Positions 7,748-14,864 of a stretch of 57,008 nt of DNA are shown here, in pieces. The position numbers and the translations under genes were made by a program. This DNA comes from a virus, in IMG/VR virus record IMGVR_UViG_3300044611_000653, positions 1 to 57,008 of that record. The stretch is one strand, 5' to 3'. Positions within the stretch are counted from its first letter, which is position 1, and each line of letters opens with the position of its first letter. Under the pieces are notes generated by a model that was not told the DNA's origin, made no database searches, and was given only the letters and a program-made list of their open reading frames with translations.

Positions 7748-8052
7748 TGCTAGAAATAAATGACGAAAATTTTGATAAAATATTAACTCTTCATAATGTT
7801 TTAGTTGTTGATTTTTGGGCAACATGGTGTAGGCCATGTAAAATGTTTTCTCCTATTTTAGAGGAAATTTCTAAAGAAAATAATATTTGGATTGCCAAAA
7901 TAGATGTAGATCAAAATCCAATACAGGCTTCAAAATACAACATAACCTCAGTTCCAACAACAATTATATTTGAAAATGGTAAAGAGGTTAAAAAAATACT
8001 TGGCGCAAAACCTAAACATCAAATGATTGAGGAGTTAAGTAAATGGCTATAG
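7747..8052 (+). CDS. trxA: Thioredoxin
   Basis: 101 residues, typical thioredoxin length. The redox site is WCRPC (Cys28, Cys31), with the preceding VVDFWATW strand and the cis-proline loop SVPT (Pro70). It reduces disulfides and could supply electrons to the class II ribonucleotide reductase (39823) or the GPx-like peroxidase (33586). The variant Arg-Pro dipeptide replaces the common Gly-Pro and may shift the redox potential. Confidence 0.93.
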   Translation: MLEINDENFDKILTLHNVLVVDFWATWCRPCKMFSPILEEISKENNIWIAKIDVDQNPIQASKYNITSVPTTIIFENGKEVKKILGAKPKHQMIEELSKWL

Positions 8053-8219
8053 ATTTTTTAGATGTTCAATCTTGGTATGAGTATGGTCGTGAAAAAAATT
8101 GGGTATCAGAGGTATTTTGCGACACACATGAAGGACCACCACTTTCTGATGAAGAAATGGAAGAATGGGAAGAGGGCGGAGATCCTTGTAGCTTTCATGT
8201 AAAACTTTGGGATCAATAA
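8043..8219 (+). CDS. Small acidic protein after thioredoxin
   Basis: 58 residues, starting inside the end of the thioredoxin gene (10-nt overlap). Rich in Trp, Glu and Asp (LSDEEMEEWEEGGDPC) with two cysteines. Unknown function; last gene of the protease-thioredoxin operon. Confidence 0.55.
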   Translation: MAIDFLDVQSWYEYGREKNWVSEVFCDTHEGPPLSDEEMEEWEEGGDPCSFHVKLWDQ

Positions 8220-8255
8220 AGACAACAAATTGCTTGGTTAAACGTTTATATATAT

Positions 8256-8308
8256 GGGTGTACACCCAAAATAGAATTCCATTTTGTAAAAAAATGGATA
8301 AAAAGGAG
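8256..8308 (+). promoter_or_regulatory. Palindrome, 5'-UTR hairpin and strong RBS
   Basis: A perfect 12-bp palindrome GGGTGTACACCC (8256-8267) is followed by TAGAAT (8272-8277) as a possible -10, an 8-bp stem (TCCATTTT / AAAATGGA, 8278-8298) and the Shine-Dalgarno AAGGAG (8303-8308) ahead of the ATG at 8319. It looks like an operator plus an mRNA-stabilising leader. Confidence 0.5.
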
Positions 8309-8318
8309 AAATAAAAAA

Positions 8319-9332
8319 ATGAAGTCATTAAAAAAGATTGCCGTTGCTTCGGCTGCAGCCCTAGCATTACTAGGCATTCAATCAATTAATGCATCAGCAG
8401 CACCGTTAGCAGTAACAGTTGCTGGTTCAGCAAATACTACAACATCTACAGCGCCTGCGACTGCGAACGTTCCAGCCGACAACACAGTAGATTCAGCAGA
8501 TGCCATTGCTTTAGCAGCAACAGCAGATACTGGAACTGTAGTTACATTTACAGCAACAGGTGGCGTTAAGCTAGTCACAGCTTTAAGCGCAACAAATGCA
8601 GTAGTTAGTTCTTCTGCAGGTTCAACGTCGTATTCAGTAACTTCTGCAGGATCTGCAGTAACTGTTTATGCATTCACAACATCAACAGCAACAGGTTCAG
8701 TTACAATTGTAAATGGATCTTACTCTACAGTTGTTTTTGTTAAAGGAATTGCAGGTTCTGTATCAAACGTCGGAGTTTCAGTACCAACTTCAGTGGCAGT
8801 AGGAACCATTCCAGCAATTACAGTAAGCACAACAGACGTGTTTGGAAACGCAGTTTCTGATACCGTAACAGCAACATTAATTGGTGGAACTTGGGCAGAT
8901 GGCTCAATTTCTAAACAAATTGTAACATCTACTGCAGCTCAGGTTGCAGCGGATTCTACATTAATTTTAGGATCTAAAAAAGAGAATACTTCAGTTGCAA
9001 CAATTGGTAATGTAACAATTGCAGTAACTGGTGCGACAACAGCAACAGCAGTCACTGGACTAAAAGTTCCAGTAAAAGCCGTAGTTGCGTCATACACAGT
9101 TACCGATTTAAATGGCACAATTGCACAACTTCAATCTCAAATTAGCTCATTGTCAGCAGATTTAAATTCAGCAAAAGCTGACGCTGCTTCAAAACAATTA
9201 GTTATTGATTCCGCAACAGCAGCAAAAATTATTGCTGATGCAGCAGTAATTAAGGAAAAGGCTGATTATAATAAATTAGCTACAGCCTGGAATAAGGCAT
9301 TTCCTAAAAAGAAGGTTGCTTTAAAGAAGTAA
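8319..9332 (+). CDS. Secreted Ala/Thr/Val-rich surface protein
   Basis: 337 residues. A classic signal peptide (MKSLKKIAVASAAALALLG, cleavage near ASAA at 28) precedes beta-rich, low-complexity Ala/Thr/Ser/Val sequence with Ig-like spacing (residues 30-260), then a helical coiled-coil tail (265-325) with a basic C-terminus (KKKVALKK). It resembles an actinobacterial S-layer-like or secreted envelope protein and may be host-derived. The strong RBS, structured leader and perfect terminator suggest high expression as a single-gene unit. A role in superinfection exclusion or virion attachment is speculation. Confidence 0.8.
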   Translation: MKSLKKIAVASAAALALLGIQSINASAAPLAVTVAGSANTTTSTAPATANVPADNTVDSADAIALAATADTGTVVTFTATGGVKLVTALSATNAVVSSSAGSTSYSVTSAGSAVTVYAFTTSTATGSVTIVNGSYSTVVFVKGIAGSVSNVGVSVPTSVAVGTIPAITVSTTDVFGNAVSDTVTATLIGGTWADGSISKQIVTSTAAQVAADSTLILGSKKENTSVATIGNVTIAVTGATTATAVTGLKVPVKAVVASYTVTDLNGTIAQLQSQISSLSADLNSAKADAASKQLVIDSATAAKIIADAAVIKEKADYNKLATAWNKAFPKKKVALKK

Positions 9333-9346
9333 ATTCTTTAAATAAG

Positions 9347-9373
9347 GGGCAAGGGAAACCTTGCCCTTTTTTT
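9347..9373 (+). terminator. Rho-independent terminator
   Basis: Perfect 8-bp stem GGGCAAGG / CCTTGCCC with a GAAA loop (9347-9366) followed by seven T. Ends the secreted-protein transcript. Confidence 0.93.
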
Positions 9374-9395
9374 ATTTAAATGGTAGAATATATAT

Positions 9396-9533
9396 GTGGA
9401 GTACATTGAAGATCAAATAAGAGAAAAAATATTAAACGAAATTAAATATTTAGAGTTACCATATGAATGGAAACCTAACGAAGTAATTAATTATATATAT
9501 AATAAATTAAGTAGAGGTAAAATTAATGAATAG
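9396..9533 (+). CDS. Small hypothetical protein (GTG start, leaderless)
   Basis: 45 residues from GTG. The overlapping ATG at 9394 opens only an eight-codon frame. TAGAAT at 9384-9389 lies exactly six bases before the GTG, matching the leaderless spacing seen elsewhere in the window. Charged, helical (EDQIREKILNEIKYLE). It overlaps the next gene by 8 nt. Confidence 0.5.
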   Translation: MEYIEDQIREKILNEIKYLELPYEWKPNEVINYIYNKLSRGKINE

Positions 9534-9744
9534 TAAAAAAAGAAGTGTTTATAAATCAATTACATGGCCAGCAGTACATATTTTGTTTGTTGGTACATTA
9601 GTATATTTATTTGAAAAAGCTATTACTGGCGAAGCACATTGGGAATATGCTGGTTCATTTGCAATAATTTATACAGCATGTGAAATGATTGGCTTTTTCT
9701 TACACGAAAGAGCATGGGAAAAATTTGGAAAAAGAGTAAAGTGA
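9526..9744 (+). CDS. DUF2061-like membrane protein
   Basis: 72 residues with two transmembrane helices. The pattern KSITWPAVHILFVGTLVYLF...TGEAHWEYAG...FLHERAWEKFG matches the DUF2061 family (ITWR.., TG, HERxW). Function of the family is unknown; small inner-membrane protein. Confidence 0.7.
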   Translation: MNSKKRSVYKSITWPAVHILFVGTLVYLFEKAITGEAHWEYAGSFAIIYTACEMIGFFLHERAWEKFGKRVK

Positions 9745-9887
9745 GTTTAGTATTAAAGTCAGAAAATCCATTAGTTCATAGTATGTGTGAAAAAAATGAT
9801 TGTGAAAATAAAGCAACAAGAATTATTAAAGATTTAAATCTTTATAGCTGGGTGTGTGAAGAATGCTATGGAAAATATAGGCCTTGA
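9741..9887 (+). CDS. Small zinc-ribbon protein (GTG start)
   Basis: 48 residues starting at the GTG that overlaps the previous stop (GTGA). Cys16-x4-Cys21 and Cys39-x2-Cys42 suggest one zinc site. Its end overlaps the TTG start of the following oxygenase (TTGA). Confidence 0.55.
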   Translation: MSLVLKSENPLVHSMCEKNDCENKATRIIKDLNLYSWVCEECYGKYRP

Positions 9888-10507
9888 TAAAAAATATAAA
9901 TAATAAAATTTATATAATTGAGGGATATATATCTAAAAGCACATCAGATTTTTTAACAGAAACATTTAATAGTACTACATCAGATGCACCAGATTACCAG
10001 ATAAAAGGTGGTCCGTCCTTAAGTCCAGAAAATGGATATACTTTTAAATGTGGTAATCCTATTAAAAGCTACCAAGATGATAATAATTACAATATTGGAA
10101 TAGACATTTTGACAATGTTATGTAATTCAATGTCAAACACAATTTCAGACTTTTTAGATACAAAAATGGATATTAAAACAATGTTTTATGGGTTAATGCT
10201 AGAAGGTTCTGAAATGAAAACGCATACAGATAATTACATTACACCTAATGACCCAGAAAGTATTAGAAAAAATTCAAAAGACGATTGGTCTGGGCTTCTT
10301 TATCTTAACGATAATTATGAGGGTGGGCTTTTAGAGTTTCCTCAAGAAAATTTTTCAATAAAACCAAAACCTGGAACCTTTATTTTTTTTAAAGGGGATC
10401 ATGATTTACCACATCAGGTGTCAAAAATTGAAAAAGGGCATAGAAACGTAATAATATCATTTTTTTGGCCTATAAAATATCGTGGCCTAGATACTGTTTT
10501 GGGTTAG
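9884..10507 (+). CDS. 2OG-Fe(II) oxygenase, prolyl-4-hydroxylase type
   Basis: 207 residues from a TTG start. The double-stranded beta-helix core carries the iron triad His114-x-Asp116 and His177, with Arg187 for the 2-oxoglutarate carboxylate; the YLNDNYEGG turn is the signature of the phage P4H-like group. It couples 2OG decarboxylation to hydroxylation of an unknown, probably protein, substrate. Translationally coupled to the zinc-ribbon gene upstream; a TATAAT at 10523-10528 separates it from the next unit. Confidence 0.88.
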   Translation: MIKNINNKIYIIEGYISKSTSDFLTETFNSTTSDAPDYQIKGGPSLSPENGYTFKCGNPIKSYQDDNNYNIGIDILTMLCNSMSNTISDFLDTKMDIKTMFYGLMLEGSEMKTHTDNYITPNDPESIRKNSKDDWSGLLYLNDNYEGGLLEFPQENFSIKPKPGTFIFFKGDHDLPHQVSKIEKGHRNVIISFFWPIKYRGLDTVLG

Positions 10508-10586
10508 TAATTTCTTAAATGCTATAATAAGGGTATAGATGGATTTCTAGACCCATCTAAATACAACAACCTATAGGAGAAATAAA

Positions 10587-10745
10587 ATGTCAGACGGAAA
10601 AGATTTAAAAGGATTTAACGAAACAAAGCCAGTAGGATCATCACCATGGTCAACAGAATCATACACAGAGGCACCAAAAGCTGCATTCCCATCAACTGAT
10701 AAGTCATCACAAGATGGCGCAGGCGTAAACAACGGCGGTAAGTAA
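10587..10745 (+). CDS. Short hydrophilic protein
   Basis: 52 residues, disordered-looking, rich in Ser/Gly/Lys/Asp with SSPWSTESYTEAP. A TGCTATAAT promoter (TATAAT 10523-10528) and a 7-bp hairpin (TAGATGG/CCATCTA) lie in its leader, and TAGGAGA precedes the ATG. Possibly a small virion or DNA-associated protein; unknown. Confidence 0.6.
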   Translation: MSDGKDLKGFNETKPVGSSPWSTESYTEAPKAAFPSTDKSSQDGAGVNNGGK

Positions 10746-10747
10746 TA

Positions 10748-10897
10748 ATGTGTTTTGAATGCGGATGTGAATCAGTAGGAAGTACAACTGGAATTGTTCC
10801 AGTTACAATTACTGAAGTTTCAAGAGATGGAGAGGCTGGTCTTACATTAAATATGACCGCCACTCCAGCGCAAAGAACATCATTTATCAATGAGTGA
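10748..10897 (+). CDS. Small protein with Cys-rich N-terminus
   Basis: 49 residues beginning MCFECGCES, three Cys within seven residues, then a beta-strand-rich tail (TTGIVPVTITEVS). Two bases after the previous stop. The CxxCxC cluster could bind metal. Overlaps the next gene by 8 nt. Confidence 0.5.
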   Translation: MCFECGCESVGSTTGIVPVTITEVSRDGEAGLTLNMTATPAQRTSFINE

Positions 10898-11108
10898 AAA
10901 TGGCACAGGTATGGCGACACCGCCAAACAATGAACCAGCAGGCGCAGTAACTTCTCAAGAAGTTGGTCGTAAAAAACCAAATCAAGGTAAATTTAGATCT
11001 GGAATTGCAAATCAAAGATCATTAACAAGAGTTGACCGTAATAAACATGGGATTCGTAGAGAAACCAATATGGGTCCTAAAAAAACTGGTAGACCAAAGA
11101 AGGTTTAA
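10890..11108 (+). CDS. Basic protein with AT-hook-like tail
   Basis: 72 residues, strongly basic in the second half. The C-terminal KKTGRPKKV matches an AT-hook core (GRP flanked by Lys), which binds the minor groove of AT-rich DNA. Inferred DNA-binding or packaging-associated role; no enzymatic motif. Confidence 0.55.
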   Translation: MSENGTGMATPPNNEPAGAVTSQEVGRKKPNQGKFRSGIANQRSLTRVDRNKHGIRRETNMGPKKTGRPKKV

Positions 11109-11110
11109 TA

Positions 11111-11212
11111 ATGTGCACAAGATCAATATCTAGTTCTTCGGATCTAGATATTGATATTTTAAATACTATAGATGATCAAATTGATAAAGCTGAAGGAACA
11201 GGATTAATATAG
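11111..11212 (+). CDS. Very small acidic protein
   Basis: 33 residues (MCTRSISSSSDLDIDILNTI...). Its stop TAG shares a base with the GTG start of the oxygenase at 11212, and its start sits two bases after the previous stop, so it fits the operon but has no recognisable function. Confidence 0.4.
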   Translation: MCTRSISSSSDLDIDILNTIDDQIDKAEGTGLI

Positions 11213-11880
11213 TGATAGAAATTATTCATAAATCAGATATTGTTGAGTATAAAAATGTATTTACAAAAGAAGAATGTGATTATATAATTTCATATTGGAA
11301 TAGTCTTGATGACTGGATGCTCTCTTGCTTTTATAATATGTATACAATTTCTGGGAAAAAACCCCATACTAAAGAAGGCGGAGAAGCTTTAAATAAATTT
11401 AAAATGTTTTCACAAAATTTAGCCGAGAAAGTATTTAATAGGAAATTAAAACAAATTAGTGTAAGCTCTCATATGTGGCAGCCAGGTGCTTTTGCAGCAG
11501 ATCATGCTGATAATGCTGAACTTGATGGTACTCCAAATGCATGGATTGAAAATAAATTAGTTACAATGATTTATTTAAATGATAATTTTGAAGGTGGGCA
11601 TTTAACTTTTAGAGATCATAAATTAGCTTTTAGGCCACAGGTTGGAAGTGTTATTGTTTTTGATGTTGGAATAAATAATGTACATGCAGTTACTGAAGTA
11701 ACTTCTGGAACTAGGTATACAATGATGGCTTCTTATGACTATGCAGATAGCGTTTATAATGTAGATTATAAAAAAATTAAAAATGAAAGTGAACCTTCTA
11801 GAAAAAAATTACAAGAAGAATGGGCAGAAGGAATTATAATGCCTAAAAGTGCAGCTACTAGATATGACCCAATAAATTAA
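11212..11880 (+). CDS. 2OG-Fe(II) oxygenase, prolyl-4-hydroxylase type
   Basis: 222 residues from GTG. Iron ligands His98-x-Asp100 and His158, 2OG anchor Arg168 (SGTRYTM), core turn IYLNDNFEGG. The segment DHADNAELDGTPNAW and the tail ASYDYADSVYN are closely echoed in the protein at 55747-56511, so those two form one subfamily despite lying 44 kb apart. Protein substrate unknown. Confidence 0.9.
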   Translation: MIEIIHKSDIVEYKNVFTKEECDYIISYWNSLDDWMLSCFYNMYTISGKKPHTKEGGEALNKFKMFSQNLAEKVFNRKLKQISVSSHMWQPGAFAADHADNAELDGTPNAWIENKLVTMIYLNDNFEGGHLTFRDHKLAFRPQVGSVIVFDVGINNVHAVTEVTSGTRYTMMASYDYADSVYNVDYKKIKNESEPSRKKLQEEWAEGIIMPKSAATRYDPIN

Positions 11881-11881
11881 A

Positions 11882-12745
11882 ATGTATACAATAAAAACTA
11901 TAGAGTTTCCTGGATACGAAGAACTTAAAAATAACTTTAATCAATATAAGGATATGTTTTTAAGTGACAGTATTATTGCATTTAGAAATGCAAATATTAA
12001 TTTTGAAATGCAAACTAAAATAATGCATTTATTTGGAGACAATCTATCCTGGTATCCAAATTCTTCAAATAAAAATCCTTCGGATTATATAGAAACACAT
12101 CACAAACATATGGACGAAAAAAACGTTTTTGATAAAAATTCTATTATGCTTCAATGGCATCAAGAACATGTTGCTCAAGAACATAACCCTTATGTCAGTG
12201 GATTATGGAATATGATTTTATTTAAATGTGAACCAAATACTGGAAAAACATTTTTTGTAGATATGTCTAAATTATTTAATATGTTTAATGATGAAGATAA
12301 AGATTTTTTATCAAAATGCCAAATATTAATTAAGAATTATAGGTGGCATGGCAAAAAAGATTATTATTATTATCTTGATGAAAAAGATTCAAAAAATAAT
12401 AATGATGAGTTGGTTACCTACAGTTTAGTTTCAGAACATTGGATAACTAAAGAAAAAACAATTAGAACATATTTATCTGAAAGTGAGGTTACAAGTCTAT
12501 ATAAATTTAATAATGAAACTCCTACCATTGAAAATATTAATAAATATAAAGAAATATCTAAAAAAATAAATAATGAAATAAATAATAATGAAGATATAAG
12601 AATGCAACATATTTGGGAACAAGGTGATCTTTTAGTACCAGATTTATTTAAACTGGCACATGCTGTTAGCGGTGGATTTAATAAAGATCAAAGACAGCTA
12701 GACGGAATGTTCGGCACACTAAGTCCTTGGCCAAAAAGAAATTAA
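11882..12745 (+). CDS. TauD/TfdA-family 2OG-Fe(II) dioxygenase
   Basis: 287 residues. Iron site His93-x-Glu95 (QWHQEH) and His260 (FKLAHAV); Arg271 (QRQLDG) would bind the 2OG carboxylate. The surrounding WEQGDLLVPDLFKLAHAV is typical of TauD-like enzymes, which usually act on small molecules, or on amino acids when they carry HxE. This is a different class from its P4H-like neighbours. It begins one base after the previous stop. Confidence 0.85.
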   Translation: MYTIKTIEFPGYEELKNNFNQYKDMFLSDSIIAFRNANINFEMQTKIMHLFGDNLSWYPNSSNKNPSDYIETHHKHMDEKNVFDKNSIMLQWHQEHVAQEHNPYVSGLWNMILFKCEPNTGKTFFVDMSKLFNMFNDEDKDFLSKCQILIKNYRWHGKKDYYYYLDEKDSKNNNDELVTYSLVSEHWITKEKTIRTYLSESEVTSLYKFNNETPTIENINKYKEISKKINNEINNNEDIRMQHIWEQGDLLVPDLFKLAHAVSGGFNKDQRQLDGMFGTLSPWPKRN

Positions 12746-12748
12746 TAC

Positions 12749-13318
12749 ATGCTTGAAGAAAAAATTAGAAAAGCAAAAGTAGAAAAAAGGCCAGTTTTAT
12801 TTAAAGGGATACTTCCAACTAATTCGGACTGGAACTATATAATGAATTATATAAATAATAAGTTTAATGAGACCCCAGAATACCCAGTTCAAAATGATAG
12901 ATTTTTTAAAAATAAAAAAGATAAAACTGTTTCAATGTTTAGCAATTCTGACCTTAATTTACAGGCATGGGGAATTAAATTACCAGAATGCAAAAATCTT
13001 TCTGATACATTTTCAATAACTAACAAGGTAAATGAATCTTCATTTAAACTTTTAATAGATTTTTTAGGATTTGGAAATTTAAACAATATACATAAAGATA
13101 AATCAGAGGTATATTCTTGGACTCTAATTAATTCTGTAGAATATAGAATATATGAAAATAAAAATGAATATCCTTTTGAAGAAACACTAGAGATTGATAA
13201 TGAACCTTATGAATCTTTTATTATTGAAGCTGGTGACGTTATGTACATGCCTAAAGGAGTTGTTCATCAATCAGTAGTCAATGAGCCTAGAGTATCATTG
13301 GTAGCATCTTTTTTATAA
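12749..13318 (+). CDS. JmjC/cupin-like Fe(II) oxygenase
   Basis: 189 residues. The C-terminal cupin shows His115-x-Asp117 (IHKDKSEVYSW) and His173 within AGDVMYMPKGVVHQ, the hallmark of JmjC-type hydroxylases, with Arg181 following. Shorter than typical ribosomal-protein hydroxylases. Probably hydroxylates a protein side chain. It completes a three-gene rightward block of different oxygenase classes. Confidence 0.75.
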   Translation: MLEEKIRKAKVEKRPVLFKGILPTNSDWNYIMNYINNKFNETPEYPVQNDRFFKNKKDKTVSMFSNSDLNLQAWGIKLPECKNLSDTFSITNKVNESSFKLLIDFLGFGNLNNIHKDKSEVYSWTLINSVEYRIYENKNEYPFEETLEIDNEPYESFIIEAGDVMYMPKGVVHQSVVNEPRVSLVASFL

Positions 13319-13320
13319 TA

Positions 13321-13887
13321 TTAATATTTTAAAGCGTAATTTTTATCATTACCTAACCAAATTAACATAGTGTATCTAGTGTCTACTATTTTTTTAATTT
13401 CATGGTCATAATTAAGTTCTCCATTTTGAGATGGAAAACAAAAAAGGTCCCCAGAACGAGGTTGATATTTATATTCTAAATAAGGAAAATGAACTTCACC
13501 TTCATTAAATACATCATTTAAATAAATAGAGCAGGTATATTTAATATGGGGATTTCTTCCAAAATCGTTATCTCCATGAATTTCTAAAAATGCACCATCC
13601 GTTTGTTTTGCCAACCAAAAAGAAGAAGGGTAAAGATCTTCATAACATTGATATTCAGACCTTATCTTCTCGACACATTTTTCAAAATATTTTAATACTA
13701 AATTTTTAATTTCTTCAAGTTCATTTAAATTTATTGATGATTCATGATAATTGTCTTTACCAAACATTTTTATAAAGTATTTATTCTCTTGAAAAGATTG
13801 AAATTTATTTAAATTATTATCAATATATGTTATTACCTGATTAGACTCTGATTTTTCAATAAATTTATTAAATATTTTTATAGTCAT
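13321..13887 (-). CDS. 2OG-Fe(II) oxygenase, prolyl-4-hydroxylase type
   Basis: 188 residues on the opposite strand, convergent with the cupin gene (two bases between the stops). Iron ligands His104-x-Asp106 and His162; Arg171 in DTRYTMLIW. The usual YLNDxxEGG turn is varied to YLNDVFNEGEV. Divergent from the leaderless gene at 13924, with about 36 bp between them. Confidence 0.85.
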   Translation of the reverse strand: MTIKIFNKFIEKSESNQVITYIDNNLNKFQSFQENKYFIKMFGKDNYHESSINLNELEEIKNLVLKYFEKCVEKIRSEYQCYEDLYPSSFWLAKQTDGAFLEIHGDNDFGRNPHIKYTCSIYLNDVFNEGEVHFPYLEYKYQPRSGDLFCFPSQNGELNYDHEIKKIVDTRYTMLIWLGNDKNYALKY

Positions 13888-13923
13888 GGTATTATTGTAT
13901 CATTTATGGTATAATTTTGGTAT

Positions 13924-14106
13924 ATGCGTAAATTAATTGACGGTTCTATAGTTAATTCATATAAAGAGCCAACGACTTTAACAGTTAAAACAAAAGCCCC
14001 AGAAAAATGGAAGCTTATTGATATGGAAACTGGACAGGAATATGTTGGTTCCCCAAACCTCACTAAATATGGAATGTGGATTAGAGTTAAGGATAAAAAT
14101 AATTAA
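13924..14106 (+). CDS. Small beta-rich hypothetical protein
   Basis: 60 residues with a Lys/Trp-rich, probably SH3- or Ig-like strand pattern (KAPEKWKLIDMETGQEYVG). An extended -10 (TGGTATAAT, hexamer 13910-13915) lies eight bases before the ATG, so it is near-leaderless. Found two bases upstream of an oxygenase; role unknown. Confidence 0.6.
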   Translation: MRKLIDGSIVNSYKEPTTLTVKTKAPEKWKLIDMETGQEYVGSPNLTKYGMWIRVKDKNN

Positions 14107-14108
14107 TA

Positions 14109-14801
14109 ATGAAATATAATCTTGATTTGACTACAATTGAAGGAGATCTTCAATATATTGATAATTTTTTAACACAAGAAGAATTAGATTTTTTTAAACC
14201 ATACATGGACGACCATGAGGGATGGTATACAACTATGCGTTCTCCATATAAAAATATTTTAAATAAATTTATTTCTGTTGATTTGCCAAGAAGACCAGAT
14301 GGAAGCACTGGTGTGCCATCCGATGAGCCACCTATATTACATGATGTTTTTCATAGACCAATGGGAATATATGAAAGATTGTTTAAAGTTATGCCTCCAA
14401 CATATAGGCCGCATAATGCTTTACAAACATTTAAATATTGTACAGATGAAGAAATTTTAAGAGATCTGCATCCAGACCTTAAAAAAGAATATAAAGGTAA
14501 AGAGCATGAAATTGATTTTGCTATGTCATTTCACTGTGAGTGGAGCGATGAAAGTACTGTGCCTGAATTTAATAGATCTTTGTCTATTTATTTAAATGAT
14601 GATTTCGAGGGCGGAATTTTAGATTTTAAATTTAAACCATATAAAATTAAGCCAAAAGCTGGCATGCTAGTTTTGGTTCCAGTAACTCACGAATTTACTC
14701 ATAGGGTTACTAAAATAACTTCTGGCAACTGGAGACACACTCTTTATGGTGCTTCTTGGAATGGTAAATTTCCTCCTCCAAGCACAGAAGAAACTTGCTA
14801 A
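14109..14801 (+). CDS. 2OG-Fe(II) oxygenase-like protein with HxE iron site
   Basis: 230 residues. The core IYLNDDFEGG and the C-terminal THRVTKITSGNWRHTLYGASW align with the P4H-like group (His198, Arg209), but the first ligand pair reads His142-Cys-Glu144 instead of HxD. HxE is tolerated in some asparaginyl hydroxylases, so activity is plausible but should be tested. Follows the small gene at 13924 by two bases. Confidence 0.82.
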   Translation: MKYNLDLTTIEGDLQYIDNFLTQEELDFFKPYMDDHEGWYTTMRSPYKNILNKFISVDLPRRPDGSTGVPSDEPPILHDVFHRPMGIYERLFKVMPPTYRPHNALQTFKYCTDEEILRDLHPDLKKEYKGKEHEIDFAMSFHCEWSDESTVPEFNRSLSIYLNDDFEGGILDFKFKPYKIKPKAGMLVLVPVTHEFTHRVTKITSGNWRHTLYGASWNGKFPPPSTEETC

Positions 14802-14807
14802 TATCTA

Positions 14808-14837
14808 TTGACTAAATCAATATAAATATTGTATAAT
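14808..14837 (+). promoter_or_regulatory. katG promoter
   Basis: TTGACT 14808-14813, an 18-bp spacer, TATAAT 14832-14837. The predicted start near 14844 leaves a leader of about 21 nt before the ATG, unlike the leaderless genes around it. Confidence 0.75.
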
Positions 14838-14864
14838 AAACACCTACTAGTAGAAAGATAAATA

